Assembly (NCBI GenBank): GCA_963701955.1
Contig: OY969694.1
Location: forward strand, 2,356,001-2,420,000
DNA: 64,000 nucleotides
Direction of reading: 5' to 3'
Source of the DNA: Bog-473 sp963701955
Lineage (GTDB): Bacteria > Actinomycetota > Acidimicrobiia > Acidimicrobiales > RAAP-2
This document shows positions 26,148-36,665 of the stretch, one piece after another. The notes below the pieces were generated by a model. It was given only the letters and a program-made list of their open reading frames with translations, had not been told where the DNA came from and ran no database searches. The stretch's first letter is position 1. Each line of letters begins with the position of its first letter. Both the position numbers and the translations under genes were made by a program.

Positions 26148-26924
26148 TCAGGGCGTGGGTCGGTCGGCCTGGCGTGCCACGGCGGCCGCGGCTGCCGCGG
26201 CGGCCTCGGGATCGCCGAGAAAGTCGGCCGACTGCACCTGGAGCTGGTCGTCGAGCTTCATGCGATAGGGGATGCCGGTGGGGATCTCGACCTCGGTGAT
26301 GTCCTCGTCGGCGATGTGCTCGAGGTGCTTGCGCAGTGCCCTGATGGAATTGCCGTGGGCGGCCACGAGCACGGCGCCACCCTTGACGGCGGCGGCCCGT
26401 AGGTCGGGAACGATGGCGGATTCCCAGTAGGGGGTGCACCGGAGTACCACGTCCTTCAGGCACTCGGTGCGCGGGATGTCGGCCCGGTCGAGATCGTCGT
26501 AGCGGGGATCGTCCGACACGTCGTAGCGATTGTCGTCGCCGAGGGGTGGTGGCGGGGTTTCGTAGCTGCGGCGCCACAACAGGAGCTGCTCCGCGCCGAA
26601 CCGCTCCTTGATCTCGGACTTGTTCTTGCCCTGCAGGTCCCCGTAATGACGCTCGTTCAGCCGCCAGTGTCGGCGCACGGGGAGCCAGCTGCGGCCGGCC
26701 GCGGCCAGGGCGATCTCTGCGGTGCGGATCGCCCGGGTGAGCACCGATGTGTGCAGGATCCGCAGGTCGAGCCCGCTCGCCGTAGCCTCGGCGGCCAGGA
26801 GCTCGCCACCGGCGCGGGCTTCGGCCTCTCCGGCGGGAGTGAGATCGACGTCGACCCAGCCGGTGAAGAGGTTCTCGGCGTTCCAGGTGGACTGTCCGTG
26901 GCGCAGGAGGACCAGGTCGAGCAC
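26148..26924 (-). CDS. gpmA: 2,3-bisphosphoglycerate-dependent phosphoglycerate mutase
   Basis: A 258-residue dPGM of glycolysis/gluconeogenesis. The phosphohistidine motif LLRHGQSTWN is at residues 5-14, followed by FTGWVDVDLT, LNERHYGDLQGKNK and the second catalytic His in VAAHGNSIRAL. GTG 26924 places the RHG motif at the usual distance from the start; an upstream ATG at 26951 is in frame. The Ala-rich tail (AAAAAAAAVARQ) is unusual but harmless-looking. Confidence 0.92.
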   Translation of the reverse strand: MLDLVLLRHGQSTWNAENLFTGWVDVDLTPAGEAEARAGGELLAAEATASGLDLRILHTSVLTRAIRTAEIALAAAGRSWLPVRRHWRLNERHYGDLQGKNKSEIKERFGAEQLLLWRRSYETPPPPLGDDNRYDVSDDPRYDDLDRADIPRTECLKDVVLRCTPYWESAIVPDLRAAAVKGGAVLVAAHGNSIRALRKHLEHIADEDITEVEIPTGIPYRMKLDDQLQVQSADFLGDPEAAAAAAAAVARQADRPTP

Positions 26925-27100
26925 GGCTCGATCGTAGGGGCGGGGCCACATCTCCCGGAAATCGGCGCGTGATCCGGGTCCGAGGACCAGAGGTCCGCCT
27001 CACCCCCGGTCCATATCAGCCCAGCTCGGCGGCCATATTCGGTGACCTGGAGGTCCCTTGACTCCCTTGACGGGCAGTATCGAAGTATTCCATCAAGAAT

Positions 27101-27121
27101 CTTGACAATAGAGGACTCAAG
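27101..27121. promoter_or_regulatory. HAIR-type HspR operator overlapping the dnaK promoter
   Basis: CTTGACA (27101-27107), 7 bases, then ACTCAAG (27115-27121) matches the HspR inverted repeat CTTGAGT-N7-ACTCAAG except for two bases in the left arm. TTGACA (27102-27107) also serves as a -35 element, with TACACT at 27127-27132 a possible -10. An extra half-site CTTGACT is at 27057-27063. HspR, encoded at the end of the operon, is the expected repressor. Confidence 0.8.
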
Positions 27122-27251
27122 TTTGCTACACTTAGCTATCGCAATTGAGAGAATCTGACAACGCAAAGACAGCGACGGAAAGACAACAAACGGAAGACAG
27201 CCTCGGCTGATCGACAACCGGACTGATCGACAACTGGAAGGACAGCAGACG

Positions 27252-29108
<1,857 letters not shown>

Positions 29109-29112
<4 letters not shown>

Positions 29113-29744
29113 GGTCGCCCGACGAGGATCGCCCTGACGAGGAGGGTGACGTCGCCGGACCCAACCCGGACCTGAGGTCCGACGTGGCGGGTGGGGGCGC
29201 GGCTTCCTCGGGGTCAAACATCGCGGGGGTGACCGAGAACGGGTCCGGGGCCGAGTCCGACCGCCACAGCATGGCGCTGGCGGAGGAGGCCGATCCCCGG
29301 GAGGTCCTGGCGCGCGAGCGGGACGAGTACCTGCTGGCGCTCCAGCGCAGCCAGGCCGACTTCGAGAACTACCGCAAGCGGGTGACCCGGCTCCAAGAGG
29401 AGCAGGCCGCCCGTGCCACGGGCGGCCTGGTGGACAAGCTCCTTCCGGCGCTCGACGCGCTGGACCTGGCAGAGGCCCACCTGAACGAGTCGCTCGATGC
29501 GACCGACGACGGCAAGGCGCTGCGCGCCTCGCGCGCCATCCTGCTCGACATCCTGGGCAAGGAAGGCCTCGAGCGCATCGACCGCGCCGACGTTCCCTTC
29601 GACCCGTCGGTGCACGAGGCCGTCGCCCACTCGGAGGCCGAAGGTGACGATGTCGGCGAGACGGTCGTGGAGGAGGTGCTGCGCTCGGGTTACCGCTGGA
29701 AGGGTCTGGTGCTGCGCGCCGCCATGGTCCGCGTGCGGGGGTGA
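29109..29744 (+). CDS. grpE: Nucleotide exchange factor GrpE
   Basis: A 211-residue GrpE. A disordered acidic N-terminus (to about residue 65) leads to the long dimer helix (REVLARERDEYLLALQRSQADFENYRKRV) and the C-terminal beta-wing with FDPSVHEAVAH and EVLRSGYRWKGLVLRAAMVRV. It releases ADP from DnaK. The ATG overlaps the dnaK stop as ATGA, indicating coupled translation; this overlap also supports the corrected dnaK frame. Confidence 0.95.
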
Positions 29745-29752
29745 CCTGACCC

Positions 29753-30857
29753 GTGGCCGCACAGCGCGAGTGGTTCGAGAAGGATTACTACAAGGTGCTC
29801 GGCGTCGTGCCCACGGCGTCCGACAAAGAGATCACGCGCGCCTACCGCAAGCTCGCCAAGCAGCACCACCCCGATGCCAACCCAGGATCGGAGGAGCGCT
29901 TCAAGGAGATCAGCGCGGCCTACGACGTACTGGGGGATGCCGAGAAGCGCAAGGAGTACGACGAGGTCCGCAGTCACGGTCCTGTCGGCCCGGGCTTCGG
30001 CGGGCCCGGTGGCGGTACCTTCCGCATGGAGGACATGGGGGATCTGGGCGACCTCTTCGGTGGTCTCTTCGGCGGTGGCCGCACCCGGACCCAGCGAGGC
30101 CCCCGAGCGCGGGGCGGACATGGAGGCACAACTCCACCTGTCCTTCGAGGACGCCGTGCGGGGCGTGACCACCTCGGTCAACGTTCCACAAGAAGCACGC
30201 TGCTCGAACTGCCGGGGCACCGGTGCGGCGCCGGGCACCTCCACCCACACCTGTCCGCGGTGCGGGGGCACGGGGAGCCTCAACGACAACCAGGGGTTGT
30301 TCTCGCTGAGCACCGTGTGTCCCGACTGCGTCGGCCGCGGCACGCTCTTCGACACACCGTGCCCTGTCTGCCACGGGACGGGGACCGAGCAAAAGGTGCG
30401 CTCGGTCAAGGTACGGATCCCTCCCGGGGTCGAGGGCGGGCAGCGCATCAGGGTCAAGGGTCGCGGCGCGCCCGGACAGGGCATGGCACCACCGGGCGAC
30501 CTCTATGTCATCGCCCACGTATCCAAGCACCCGGTGTTCGGACGCAGCGGACGCAATCTGACCATCACGTCGCCGATCACCTTCCCCGAGGCGGCACTCG
30601 GGACGACGATCACCGTGCCGACGCTCGACGCGAAGGTGTCGCTCAAGGTCCCACCGGGAACCCAGTCGGGCCGCGTGCTGCGGGTACGCGGCCGCGGTGT
30701 GCCCGCGGCCTCGGGACGCAACGGAGCCTCGCCGGGTGACCTGCTGGTCAAAGTGGAGGTGCAGGTGCCGACCGAGCTCACCGAGGAGCAGCGGACCGCC
30801 ATTCAGTCGCTGGCCGAGGTGACCGAGCCGGCACCGCGCGCGGCGGTGGAGGGGTGA
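29753..30857 (+). CDS. dnaJ: Chaperone DnaJ (Hsp40), one apparent frameshift
   Basis: The J-domain has YYKVLGVVPTASDKEI and the HPD triad in KQHHPDANPG, then a Gly/Phe-rich linker. The frame breaks near 30100 in a five-C run (FGGGRTRTQRGP before, ERGADMEAQLHLSFEDAV after); taking out one C restores about 367 residues. The zinc centre follows with CSNCRGTGA, CPRCGGTGS, CPDCVGRGT and CPVCHGTGT, then the client-binding barrels. It starts at GTG 29753, 8 bases after grpE. A sequence error is likely. Confidence 0.93.
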
Positions 30858-30864
30858 TGCCCTG

Positions 30865-31278
30865 ATGGCGACCACACAACCGCAGCCGTACCGGGGTCGT
30901 GACGTGAACCAGGCGGTGTACGTGATCTCCGTGGCGGCCGAGCTGACGGGGATGCACCCGCAGACGTTGCGCATCTACGAGCGCAAAGGCCTGCTCGACC
31001 CCTCGCGGACGAGTGGGGGGAGCCGGAGGTTCTCCGAGCGCGATCTCGAGCGCCTGCGTCACATTCAGGAGCTGACGTCGACGGGACTGAACCTCGAGGG
31101 AGTGCGCCGGGTGCTGCAGCTCGAGGCTGATTTGGCCCGGCTCCGCCAGGAGCTGGTCGAGGCGCGTGCCCAGGCGCTCGAGGCGGTGGCGGCCACGCAC
31201 CGCCAGTACCGACGGGACCTCGTGCCGTTGCGTCAGTCGCCGATGCCCTTCCGTCCGCCCCGCCGGAGCGGAGGGTGA
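30865..31278 (+). CDS. hspR: Heat-shock repressor HspR (MerR type)
   Basis: A 137-residue MerR-family protein with the HspR start YVISVAAELTGMHPQTLRIYE, winged helix GLLDPSRTSGGSRRFSERDL and a C-terminal helical region LARLRQELVEAR. HspR binds HAIR sites with DnaK as co-repressor; a matching site lies at 27101-27121. The dnaK-grpE-dnaJ-hspR order is the standard actinobacterial one. Confidence 0.93.
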   Translation: MATTQPQPYRGRDVNQAVYVISVAAELTGMHPQTLRIYERKGLLDPSRTSGGSRRFSERDLERLRHIQELTSTGLNLEGVRRVLQLEADLARLRQELVEARAQALEAVAATHRQYRRDLVPLRQSPMPFRPPRRSGG

Positions 31279-31330
31279 CGTCGCGTCACGCGGCGGAGGC
31301 GACGACCGCGACGAGCACGTGCAGAACGAG

Positions 31331-31363
31331 GAAGTCGACCAGGAAGTCGACCAGGAAGTCGAG
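31331..31363 (+). repeat. Tandem 12-base repeat before clpB
   Basis: GAAGTCGACCAG occurs about 2.7 times in tandem just upstream of ATG 31373. In the clpB frame it would read EVDQ repeats, so it may be part of a translated leader (an in-frame upstream start would add it) or simply a slipped repeat near the ribosome binding region. Confidence 0.5.
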
Positions 31364-31372
31364 GACGGCACC

Positions 31373-33862
31373 ATGCCGATAGACCCGGAACGCTGGACCA
31401 ACAACACCAAGGCCGCCTTCAGCGCGGCAACTGGCCACGCGGCCTCGTCGCAGCATCCCGAGCTGACCCCGGCCCACCTGCTCGACGCCCTGCTGCAGCA
31501 GCAGGAGACCACGACGCGCCCGCTCCTGAGCCAGGTCGGGGTCGATCCCGATGTCCTGGCGGGCCGCGTGCACGATCAACTCCTGCGGCTGCCCCAGGCC
31601 CAGGGCGGTTCGGAGCCCGGGCTGTCACGCGACGCCCGCTCGGTGCTGGAGGCGGCGGACCAGAACCGGCGCGACCTGGGCGACGACTACGTGTCGGTGG
31701 AGCACGTGATCCTGGCGTTGGCCGATCAGATCGGCGTGACCAAGGACGCGCTCCTGAGCGCGTTGCGCACCGTGCGGGGCAACCACCGGGTCACCACCCC
31801 CGACCCCGAGCAGACCTACCAGGCGCTGGCCAAGTACGGGCGCGACCTCACCGAGGCGGCGCGCCAGGGCAAGCTCGACCCGGTCATCGGGCGTGACGAG
31901 GAGATCCGGCGGGTGATTCAGGTGCTGTCGCGCCGGACGAAGAACAACCCCGTCCTGATCGGGGAGCCCGGCGTCGGCAAGACGGCCATCGTCGAGGGAC
32001 TGGCCAACCGCATCATCGAAGGCGACGTGCCCGAGGGCCTGAAGGGCAAGCGCGTCGTGGGGCTCGACCTCGGGTCCATGGTCGCCGGCGCCAAGTACCG
32101 CGGTGAGTTCGAGGAGCGGCTCAAGGCCGTCCTGAAGGAGATCACCGACGCGGAGGGCGAGATCGTCACCTTCATCGACGAGCTGCACACCATCGTGGGG
32201 GCGGGTGCGGCCGAGGGGGCGATGGACGCCGGCCAGATGATCAAGCCCATGTTGGCCCGCGGCGAGCTGCGCCTGATCGGCGCCACCACGCTCGACGAGT
32301 ACCGGACCTCCATTGAGAAGGACGCCGCGCTCGAACGCCGCTTCCAACCGGTGTTCGTGGGCGAGCCGTCGGTCGAGGACAGCGTGGCCATCCTGCGCGG
32401 CCTGAAGGAGCGCTACGAGGTGCATCACGGTGTGCGCATCCAAGACGCCGCACTGGTCGCCGCGGCGGTCTTGTCCGATCGTTACGTGACCGGCCGCTTC
32501 CTGCCCGACAAGGCCATCGACCTCGTGGACGAGGCGGCGTCGAAATTGCGGATCGAGATCGACTCCATGCCGACCGAGCTCGACCAGATCATCCGGCGCA
32601 TCCGTCAGCTCGAGATAGAGAAGGTGGCGCTCGAGAAGGAGACCGACGACGCCTCCAAGGAGCGCCTGGAGCGCCTCGATCGCGAGCTGGCCGAGCTCGG
32701 CGAGCAGCGCGACGGCATGACGGCGCACTGGCAGCAGGAGAAGCAGTGCATCGACATCATCAGGCAGCTCAAGGAAGAACAGACGGCCCGGGGTGACGAC
32801 GCGGCGCGGCTCGAGCGTGACGGGGACCTCGCCGGCGCGTCGGCCATCCGCTACGGAGAGCTGCCCGACCTCGAGCGTCGGGTCGGTCAGGCCACCGAGG
32901 AACTGGCCAAGCTGCAGGCCAGCACGCGGTTCTTGAAGGAGGAGGTCGACGCCGAGGACATCGCCGAGGTGGTGTCGCGCTGGACCGGCGTGCCCGTGTC
33001 GCGCCTCATGGAGGGCGAGATCCAGAAGCTGGTGCGATTGGAGGGCACCCTTCACGAGCGAGTGGTCGGGCAGGAAGAGGCCGTCGCAGCCGTGTCCAAT
33101 GCCATCCGGCGTAGCCGGGCCGGCCTGAGCGACCCCAACCGACCGATCGGGTCCTTCTTGTTCCTCGGGCCGACGGGCGTGGGCAAGACCGAGTTGGCCC
33201 GTGCGCTGGCCGAGTTCCTCTTCGACGACGAGCGGGCCATGGTCCGCATCGACATGAGCGAGTACATGGAGAAGCACGCCGTGTCCCGCCTGGTCGGCGC
33301 CCCTCCCGGCTATGTCGGCTACGAGGAGGGAGGACAACTCACCGAAGCGGTGCGCCGTCGCCCCTATTCGGTCGTGCTGCTCGACGAGCTCGAGAAGGCG
33401 CACCCCGACGTCTTCAACATCTTGTTGCAGGTGCTCGAAGACGGACGCCTGACCGACGGGCAGGGCCGCACGGTCGATTTCACCAACGCCGTGCTGATCA
33501 TGACGTCGAACCTCAAGGGTGAGCCGACGGACTACTTCAAGCCCGAGTTCGTGAACCGGATCGACGAGATCGTCCGCTTCCGGCCGCTCTCCGAGGCCGA
33601 CCTGTCGGTCATCGTCCAGATCCAGCTCGGTCGACTGCGGGACCGGCTGTCCGAGCGCCGGCTGGCGCTCGTGGTGACCCCCGAGGCCGAGGCGCGGCTG
33701 GCCCGGGCCGGGTACGACCCGGATTTCGGGGCCCGGCCCCTGCGCCGGGTGCTCCAGCACGTCATTGAAGACCCGCTGGCGCTCGCACTGCTGGAGGGCA
33801 AGTACGTGGACGGGTCCACGGTACGCGTCGAGGTGGACGGCGACGAGATCGTGCTGCGCTGA
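31373..33862 (+). CDS. clpB: Disaggregase ClpB (Hsp100)
   Basis: An 829-residue AAA+ disaggregase: N-domain (LTPAHLLDALLQQQ), AAA1 with Walker A GEPGVGKT and FIDELHTIVGAG, the coiled-coil middle domain (about residues 400-510), and AAA2 with GPTGVGKT and VVLLDELEKAHPDVFN. It works with DnaK/DnaJ/GrpE to rescue aggregates. One oddity: between MTSN and FKPEFVNRIDEIVRF only about seven residues remain, where ClpB usually has some 25-30 more, so that AAA2 surface segment is shortened. It follows hspR after 94 bases and is probably in the same regulon. Confidence 0.93.
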   Translation: MPIDPERWTNNTKAAFSAATGHAASSQHPELTPAHLLDALLQQQETTTRPLLSQVGVDPDVLAGRVHDQLLRLPQAQGGSEPGLSRDARSVLEAADQNRRDLGDDYVSVEHVILALADQIGVTKDALLSALRTVRGNHRVTTPDPEQTYQALAKYGRDLTEAARQGKLDPVIGRDEEIRRVIQVLSRRTKNNPVLIGEPGVGKTAIVEGLANRIIEGDVPEGLKGKRVVGLDLGSMVAGAKYRGEFEERLKAVLKEITDAEGEIVTFIDELHTIVGAGAAEGAMDAGQMIKPMLARGELRLIGATTLDEYRTSIEKDAALERRFQPVFVGEPSVEDSVAILRGLKERYEVHHGVRIQDAALVAAAVLSDRYVTGRFLPDKAIDLVDEAASKLRIEIDSMPTELDQIIRRIRQLEIEKVALEKETDDASKERLERLDRELAELGEQRDGMTAHWQQEKQCIDIIRQLKEEQTARGDDAARLERDGDLAGASAIRYGELPDLERRVGQATEELAKLQASTRFLKEEVDAEDIAEVVSRWTGVPVSRLMEGEIQKLVRLEGTLHERVVGQEEAVAAVSNAIRRSRAGLSDPNRPIGSFLFLGPTGVGKTELARALAEFLFDDERAMVRIDMSEYMEKHAVSRLVGAPPGYVGYEEGGQLTEAVRRRPYSVVLLDELEKAHPDVFNILLQVLEDGRLTDGQGRTVDFTNAVLIMTSNLKGEPTDYFKPEFVNRIDEIVRFRPLSEADLSVIVQIQLGRLRDRLSERRLALVVTPEAEARLARAGYDPDFGARPLRRVLQHVIEDPLALALLEGKYVDGSTVRVEVDGDEIVLR

Positions 33863-33882
33863 GCGCCGGTTCCCGGGTTGGC

Positions 33883-33900
33883 CTCAACATCTCTGTTGAG
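33883..33900. terminator. Stem-loop after clpB
   Basis: CTCAACA (33883-33889) and TGTTGAG (33894-33900) form a perfect 7-bp stem with a TCTC loop, 21 bases after the clpB stop. No T-run follows, so it may be a weak terminator or an RNA-end structure; an HspR half-site is an alternative since CTCAA recalls the HAIR arms. Confidence 0.4.
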
Positions 33901-34062
33901 AGGTCAAAGAGCGATGCCCCTGTCGTCGAGACGGCACGAGAGCGACGTGGCCACGCGTGACCGTTGACCATTGCACCTCCGACCAGCGGTGATTCGGGGA
34001 TGCGACGGGGCGGGGGATACACTGGTGCGTAATCCCAAGCGACTGAGCGAACGGAGAATCGC

Positions 34063-35346
34063 GTGCCCGCAACCGTGGTGGTCGGGACCCAGTGGGGCGA
34101 CGAGGGAAAGGGCAAGCTGACCGATCTCCTCTCCGGCGAGATGGACATGGTGGTGCGCTACCAGGGCGGTCACAACGCCGGACACCGGATCGTCGTCGAC
34201 GGCGAGGCCTTCGCCCTCCAGCTGGTGCCCAGCGGGATCCTCTATTCGCACATCACGCCGGTGATCGGGAACGGGGTCGTGGTCGACCCTGCGGTGCTCC
34301 TCGACGAGCTCGACAACCTGGCGTCCAAGGGGGTGGACACCGGCCGGCTCGTGGTGAGCGGCAACGCCCACCTGATCATGCCCTACCACCAGGAGCTGGA
34401 CCGGGTGACCGAGCGCTTTCTCGGGAAGAACGCGCTGGGGACCACCAAGCGCGGCATCGGGCCCGCCTACGCGGACAAGGCGTCTCGTGTCGGGATCCGG
34501 GTTCAGGACCTCTTCGACCCGAAGATCTTCCGCCAGAAGCTCGACGTCGCGCTCAAGGAGAAGAACGCGGTTCTGGCGAAGGTCTACAACCGGCTGCCCC
34601 TCGACGCGGCGGACATCGCGGATCATTACCTGGGCGAGTACGCCCCCCGGATTGAGCCCATGGTGGGCGACACCGTGGGCATGGTCCACGACGCCATGGA
34701 CAAGGGCCGCCATGTCCTGCTCGAAGGTGCACAGGCCACCTTCTTGGACCTCGACCACGGCACCTATCCATTCGTCACGTCCTCGAACCCGGTGGCCGGC
34801 GGGGCCTGCACGGGCTCGGGGCTGGGACCCCGTGACATCGAGCACGTGATCGGCATCGCCAAGGCCTACGTGACCCGGGTGGGTGCCGGTCCGTTCCCCA
34901 CCGAACAGGACAACGACGTCGGCGAGTTGCTGGTCGAGCGGGGACACGAATTCGGGACCAACACGGGGCGTAAGCGTCGCTGCGGCTGGTTCGACGCGGT
35001 CATGCTGCGCCAGGCGGTCCGCCTGAACTCGCTCACCGAGGTGGCGCTGACCAAGCTCGACGTGCTCGACACGTTCGAGAGCGTCAAGGTGTGCGTCGCC
35101 TACGAGGCCGACGGCATCCGCTACACCCACCTGCCCTATCACCAGTCGACGTTCCACAAGGCACGGCCCGTCTACGAGGAGCTGCCGGGTTGGCTCACCG
35201 ACCTCAGCGCGGCCACCGCCCCGGGTGACATGCCCGCAGCGGCGCGCGACTACGTGGCCTTCCTCTCCGAGCAGATCGGCGTCCCGGTCCGCCTGGTCGG
35301 GGTCGGTCCGGGGCGCGAGCAGACCGTCTCGTTCGCCACCGCGTGA
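34063..35346 (+). CDS. purA: Adenylosuccinate synthetase
   Basis: A 427-residue GTP-dependent enzyme joining IMP and aspartate. The N-terminal catalytic loop GTQWGDEGKGKLTD, RYQGGHNAGH, KRGIGPAYADKASRVGIR and the GTP-base motif ALTKLDVLD are all present. GTG 34063 follows CGGAG. TACACT at 34018-34023 looks like a -10 element. First gene of the left purine cluster; its stop overlaps purD by 4 bases (GTGA). Confidence 0.95.
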   Translation: MPATVVVGTQWGDEGKGKLTDLLSGEMDMVVRYQGGHNAGHRIVVDGEAFALQLVPSGILYSHITPVIGNGVVVDPAVLLDELDNLASKGVDTGRLVVSGNAHLIMPYHQELDRVTERFLGKNALGTTKRGIGPAYADKASRVGIRVQDLFDPKIFRQKLDVALKEKNAVLAKVYNRLPLDAADIADHYLGEYAPRIEPMVGDTVGMVHDAMDKGRHVLLEGAQATFLDLDHGTYPFVTSSNPVAGGACTGSGLGPRDIEHVIGIAKAYVTRVGAGPFPTEQDNDVGELLVERGHEFGTNTGRKRRCGWFDAVMLRQAVRLNSLTEVALTKLDVLDTFESVKVCVAYEADGIRYTHLPYHQSTFHKARPVYEELPGWLTDLSAATAPGDMPAAARDYVAFLSEQIGVPVRLVGVGPGREQTVSFATA

Positions 35347-36665
35347 GGGTCTGCATCGTCGGCAGCGGCGGCCGCGAGCACGCGCTTGCCCATGTCCTGG
35401 CCCGTGCGGCCGATGTCGTCGTCACGCCGGGCAACCCGGGCATGGCGCCTCCCGTCGCCGTCACCGACACGCCGGCGCAGGAGATCGACGCTGACCTCTA
35501 CGTCATCGGGCCCGAGGCGCCTCTCGTGGCAGGGCTGGCGGACGCCCTGCGCGGGGAGGGCCGGATCGTGCTCGGGCCGGGTGCCGACGGCGCGCTGCTC
35601 GAGGGGTCCAAGGCCTTCATGAAGGACGTCCTGCGTGCCGCCGGGGTGCCCACGGCGAGGTACGCCACGTTCGACGCTCTCGAGACAAAGGCCGCGCTGG
35701 CCTATCTCGACGCGCTGCCCGGTCCGTGGGTGGTCAAGACCGACGGCCTGGCTGCCGGCAAGGGGGTGCTCGTGGCGGACACGCTCGACGAGGCGCGCCA
35801 GGATGTGACCGAGAAACTGTCGGGGGCCTCGTTCGGCGACGCCGGACGCACCATCGTGGTGGAAGAGGGGCTCGAGGGTGAGGAGTGCTCCCTGCTCGTC
35901 CTGTGCGACGGGACCCGCGCCGTCCCGCTCATCCCGGCCCAGGACTTCAAGCGCATCGGCGACGACGACACCGGGCCCAACACCGGCGGCATGGGCGCGT
36001 ACGCGCCGATGCCCCATGTCGGTCCGCGCCAGGTCGACCTCCTGATGGACGTCGCCGTGCTGCCGCTGGTCGAGGAGCTGCGCCGGCGGGGCATCGAATA
36101 CCGGGGCGTGCTCTATGCCGGCCTCATGCTCACCGCCACGGGTCCCCGGGTGATTGAGTACAACGTGCGCTTCGGCGACCCCGAAGCCCAGGTCGTGCTG
36201 CCGCTCCTGGCGTCGGACCCTGCCGAGCTGTTCTGGACCGCGGCGAACGGGGAGCTCGATCCGGCCCGCCCGCCGTCCTTCGCGGACGCCTCCGCGGTCT
36301 GCGTCGTGATGGCATCGCAGGGCTACCCCGATGCGCCACGCACCGGAGATGTGATCGAGGGGTTGTCGCCGTCGGGCCAGCCGGTGGCCGCCGCCGACGG
36401 GGTGACGGTGTTTCACGCCGGCACGGGGCGCCACGGAACCGATGGGCCGTTCTTCACCGCCGGCGGGCGCGTGCTGGGGGTGACCGCGGTGGCACCGACG
36501 CTCGCCGACGCTCGCCAGCGGGCCTATGACGCCGCGGCTGCGATCGAGTGGGAGGGCATGCAGATGCGTCACGACATCGCGGCCCGCGCTTCGGGCGCGC
36601 TGGGTGCCACCGTCGGGGCGAAGGACGGGGCACGAGCAGGGTCGGGCACGGAGGGTGGGCGATGA
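35343..36665 (+). CDS. purD: Phosphoribosylamine-glycine ligase (GARS)
   Basis: A 440-residue ATP-grasp enzyme making GAR. The N-domain begins VCIVGSGGREHALAH; the ATP-grasp core has KTDGLAAGKGV and GPNTGGMGAYAP, then EYNVRFGDPEAQ. A C-terminal tail of about 25 residues (GATVGAKDGARAGSG) extends beyond the usual end. Overlaps both neighbours by 4 bases (GTGA with purA, ATGA with purB). Confidence 0.95.
   Translation: MRVCIVGSGGREHALAHVLARAADVVVTPGNPGMAPPVAVTDTPAQEIDADLYVIGPEAPLVAGLADALRGEGRIVLGPGADGALLEGSKAFMKDVLRAAGVPTARYATFDALETKAALAYLDALPGPWVVKTDGLAAGKGVLVADTLDEARQDVTEKLSGASFGDAGRTIVVEEGLEGEECSLLVLCDGTRAVPLIPAQDFKRIGDDDTGPNTGGMGAYAPMPHVGPRQVDLLMDVAVLPLVEELRRRGIEYRGVLYAGLMLTATGPRVIEYNVRFGDPEAQVVLPLLASDPAELFWTAANGELDPARPPSFADASAVCVVMASQGYPDAPRTGDVIEGLSPSGQPVAAADGVTVFHAGTGRHGTDGPFFTAGGRVLGVTAVAPTLADARQRAYDAAAAIEWEGMQMRHDIAARASGALGATVGAKDGARAGSGTEGGR

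Noticed and set aside
31625..33760. A 711-codon minus-strand frame opposite clpB
   Set aside because: Shadow of clpB for the same reason; no recognisable protein features.
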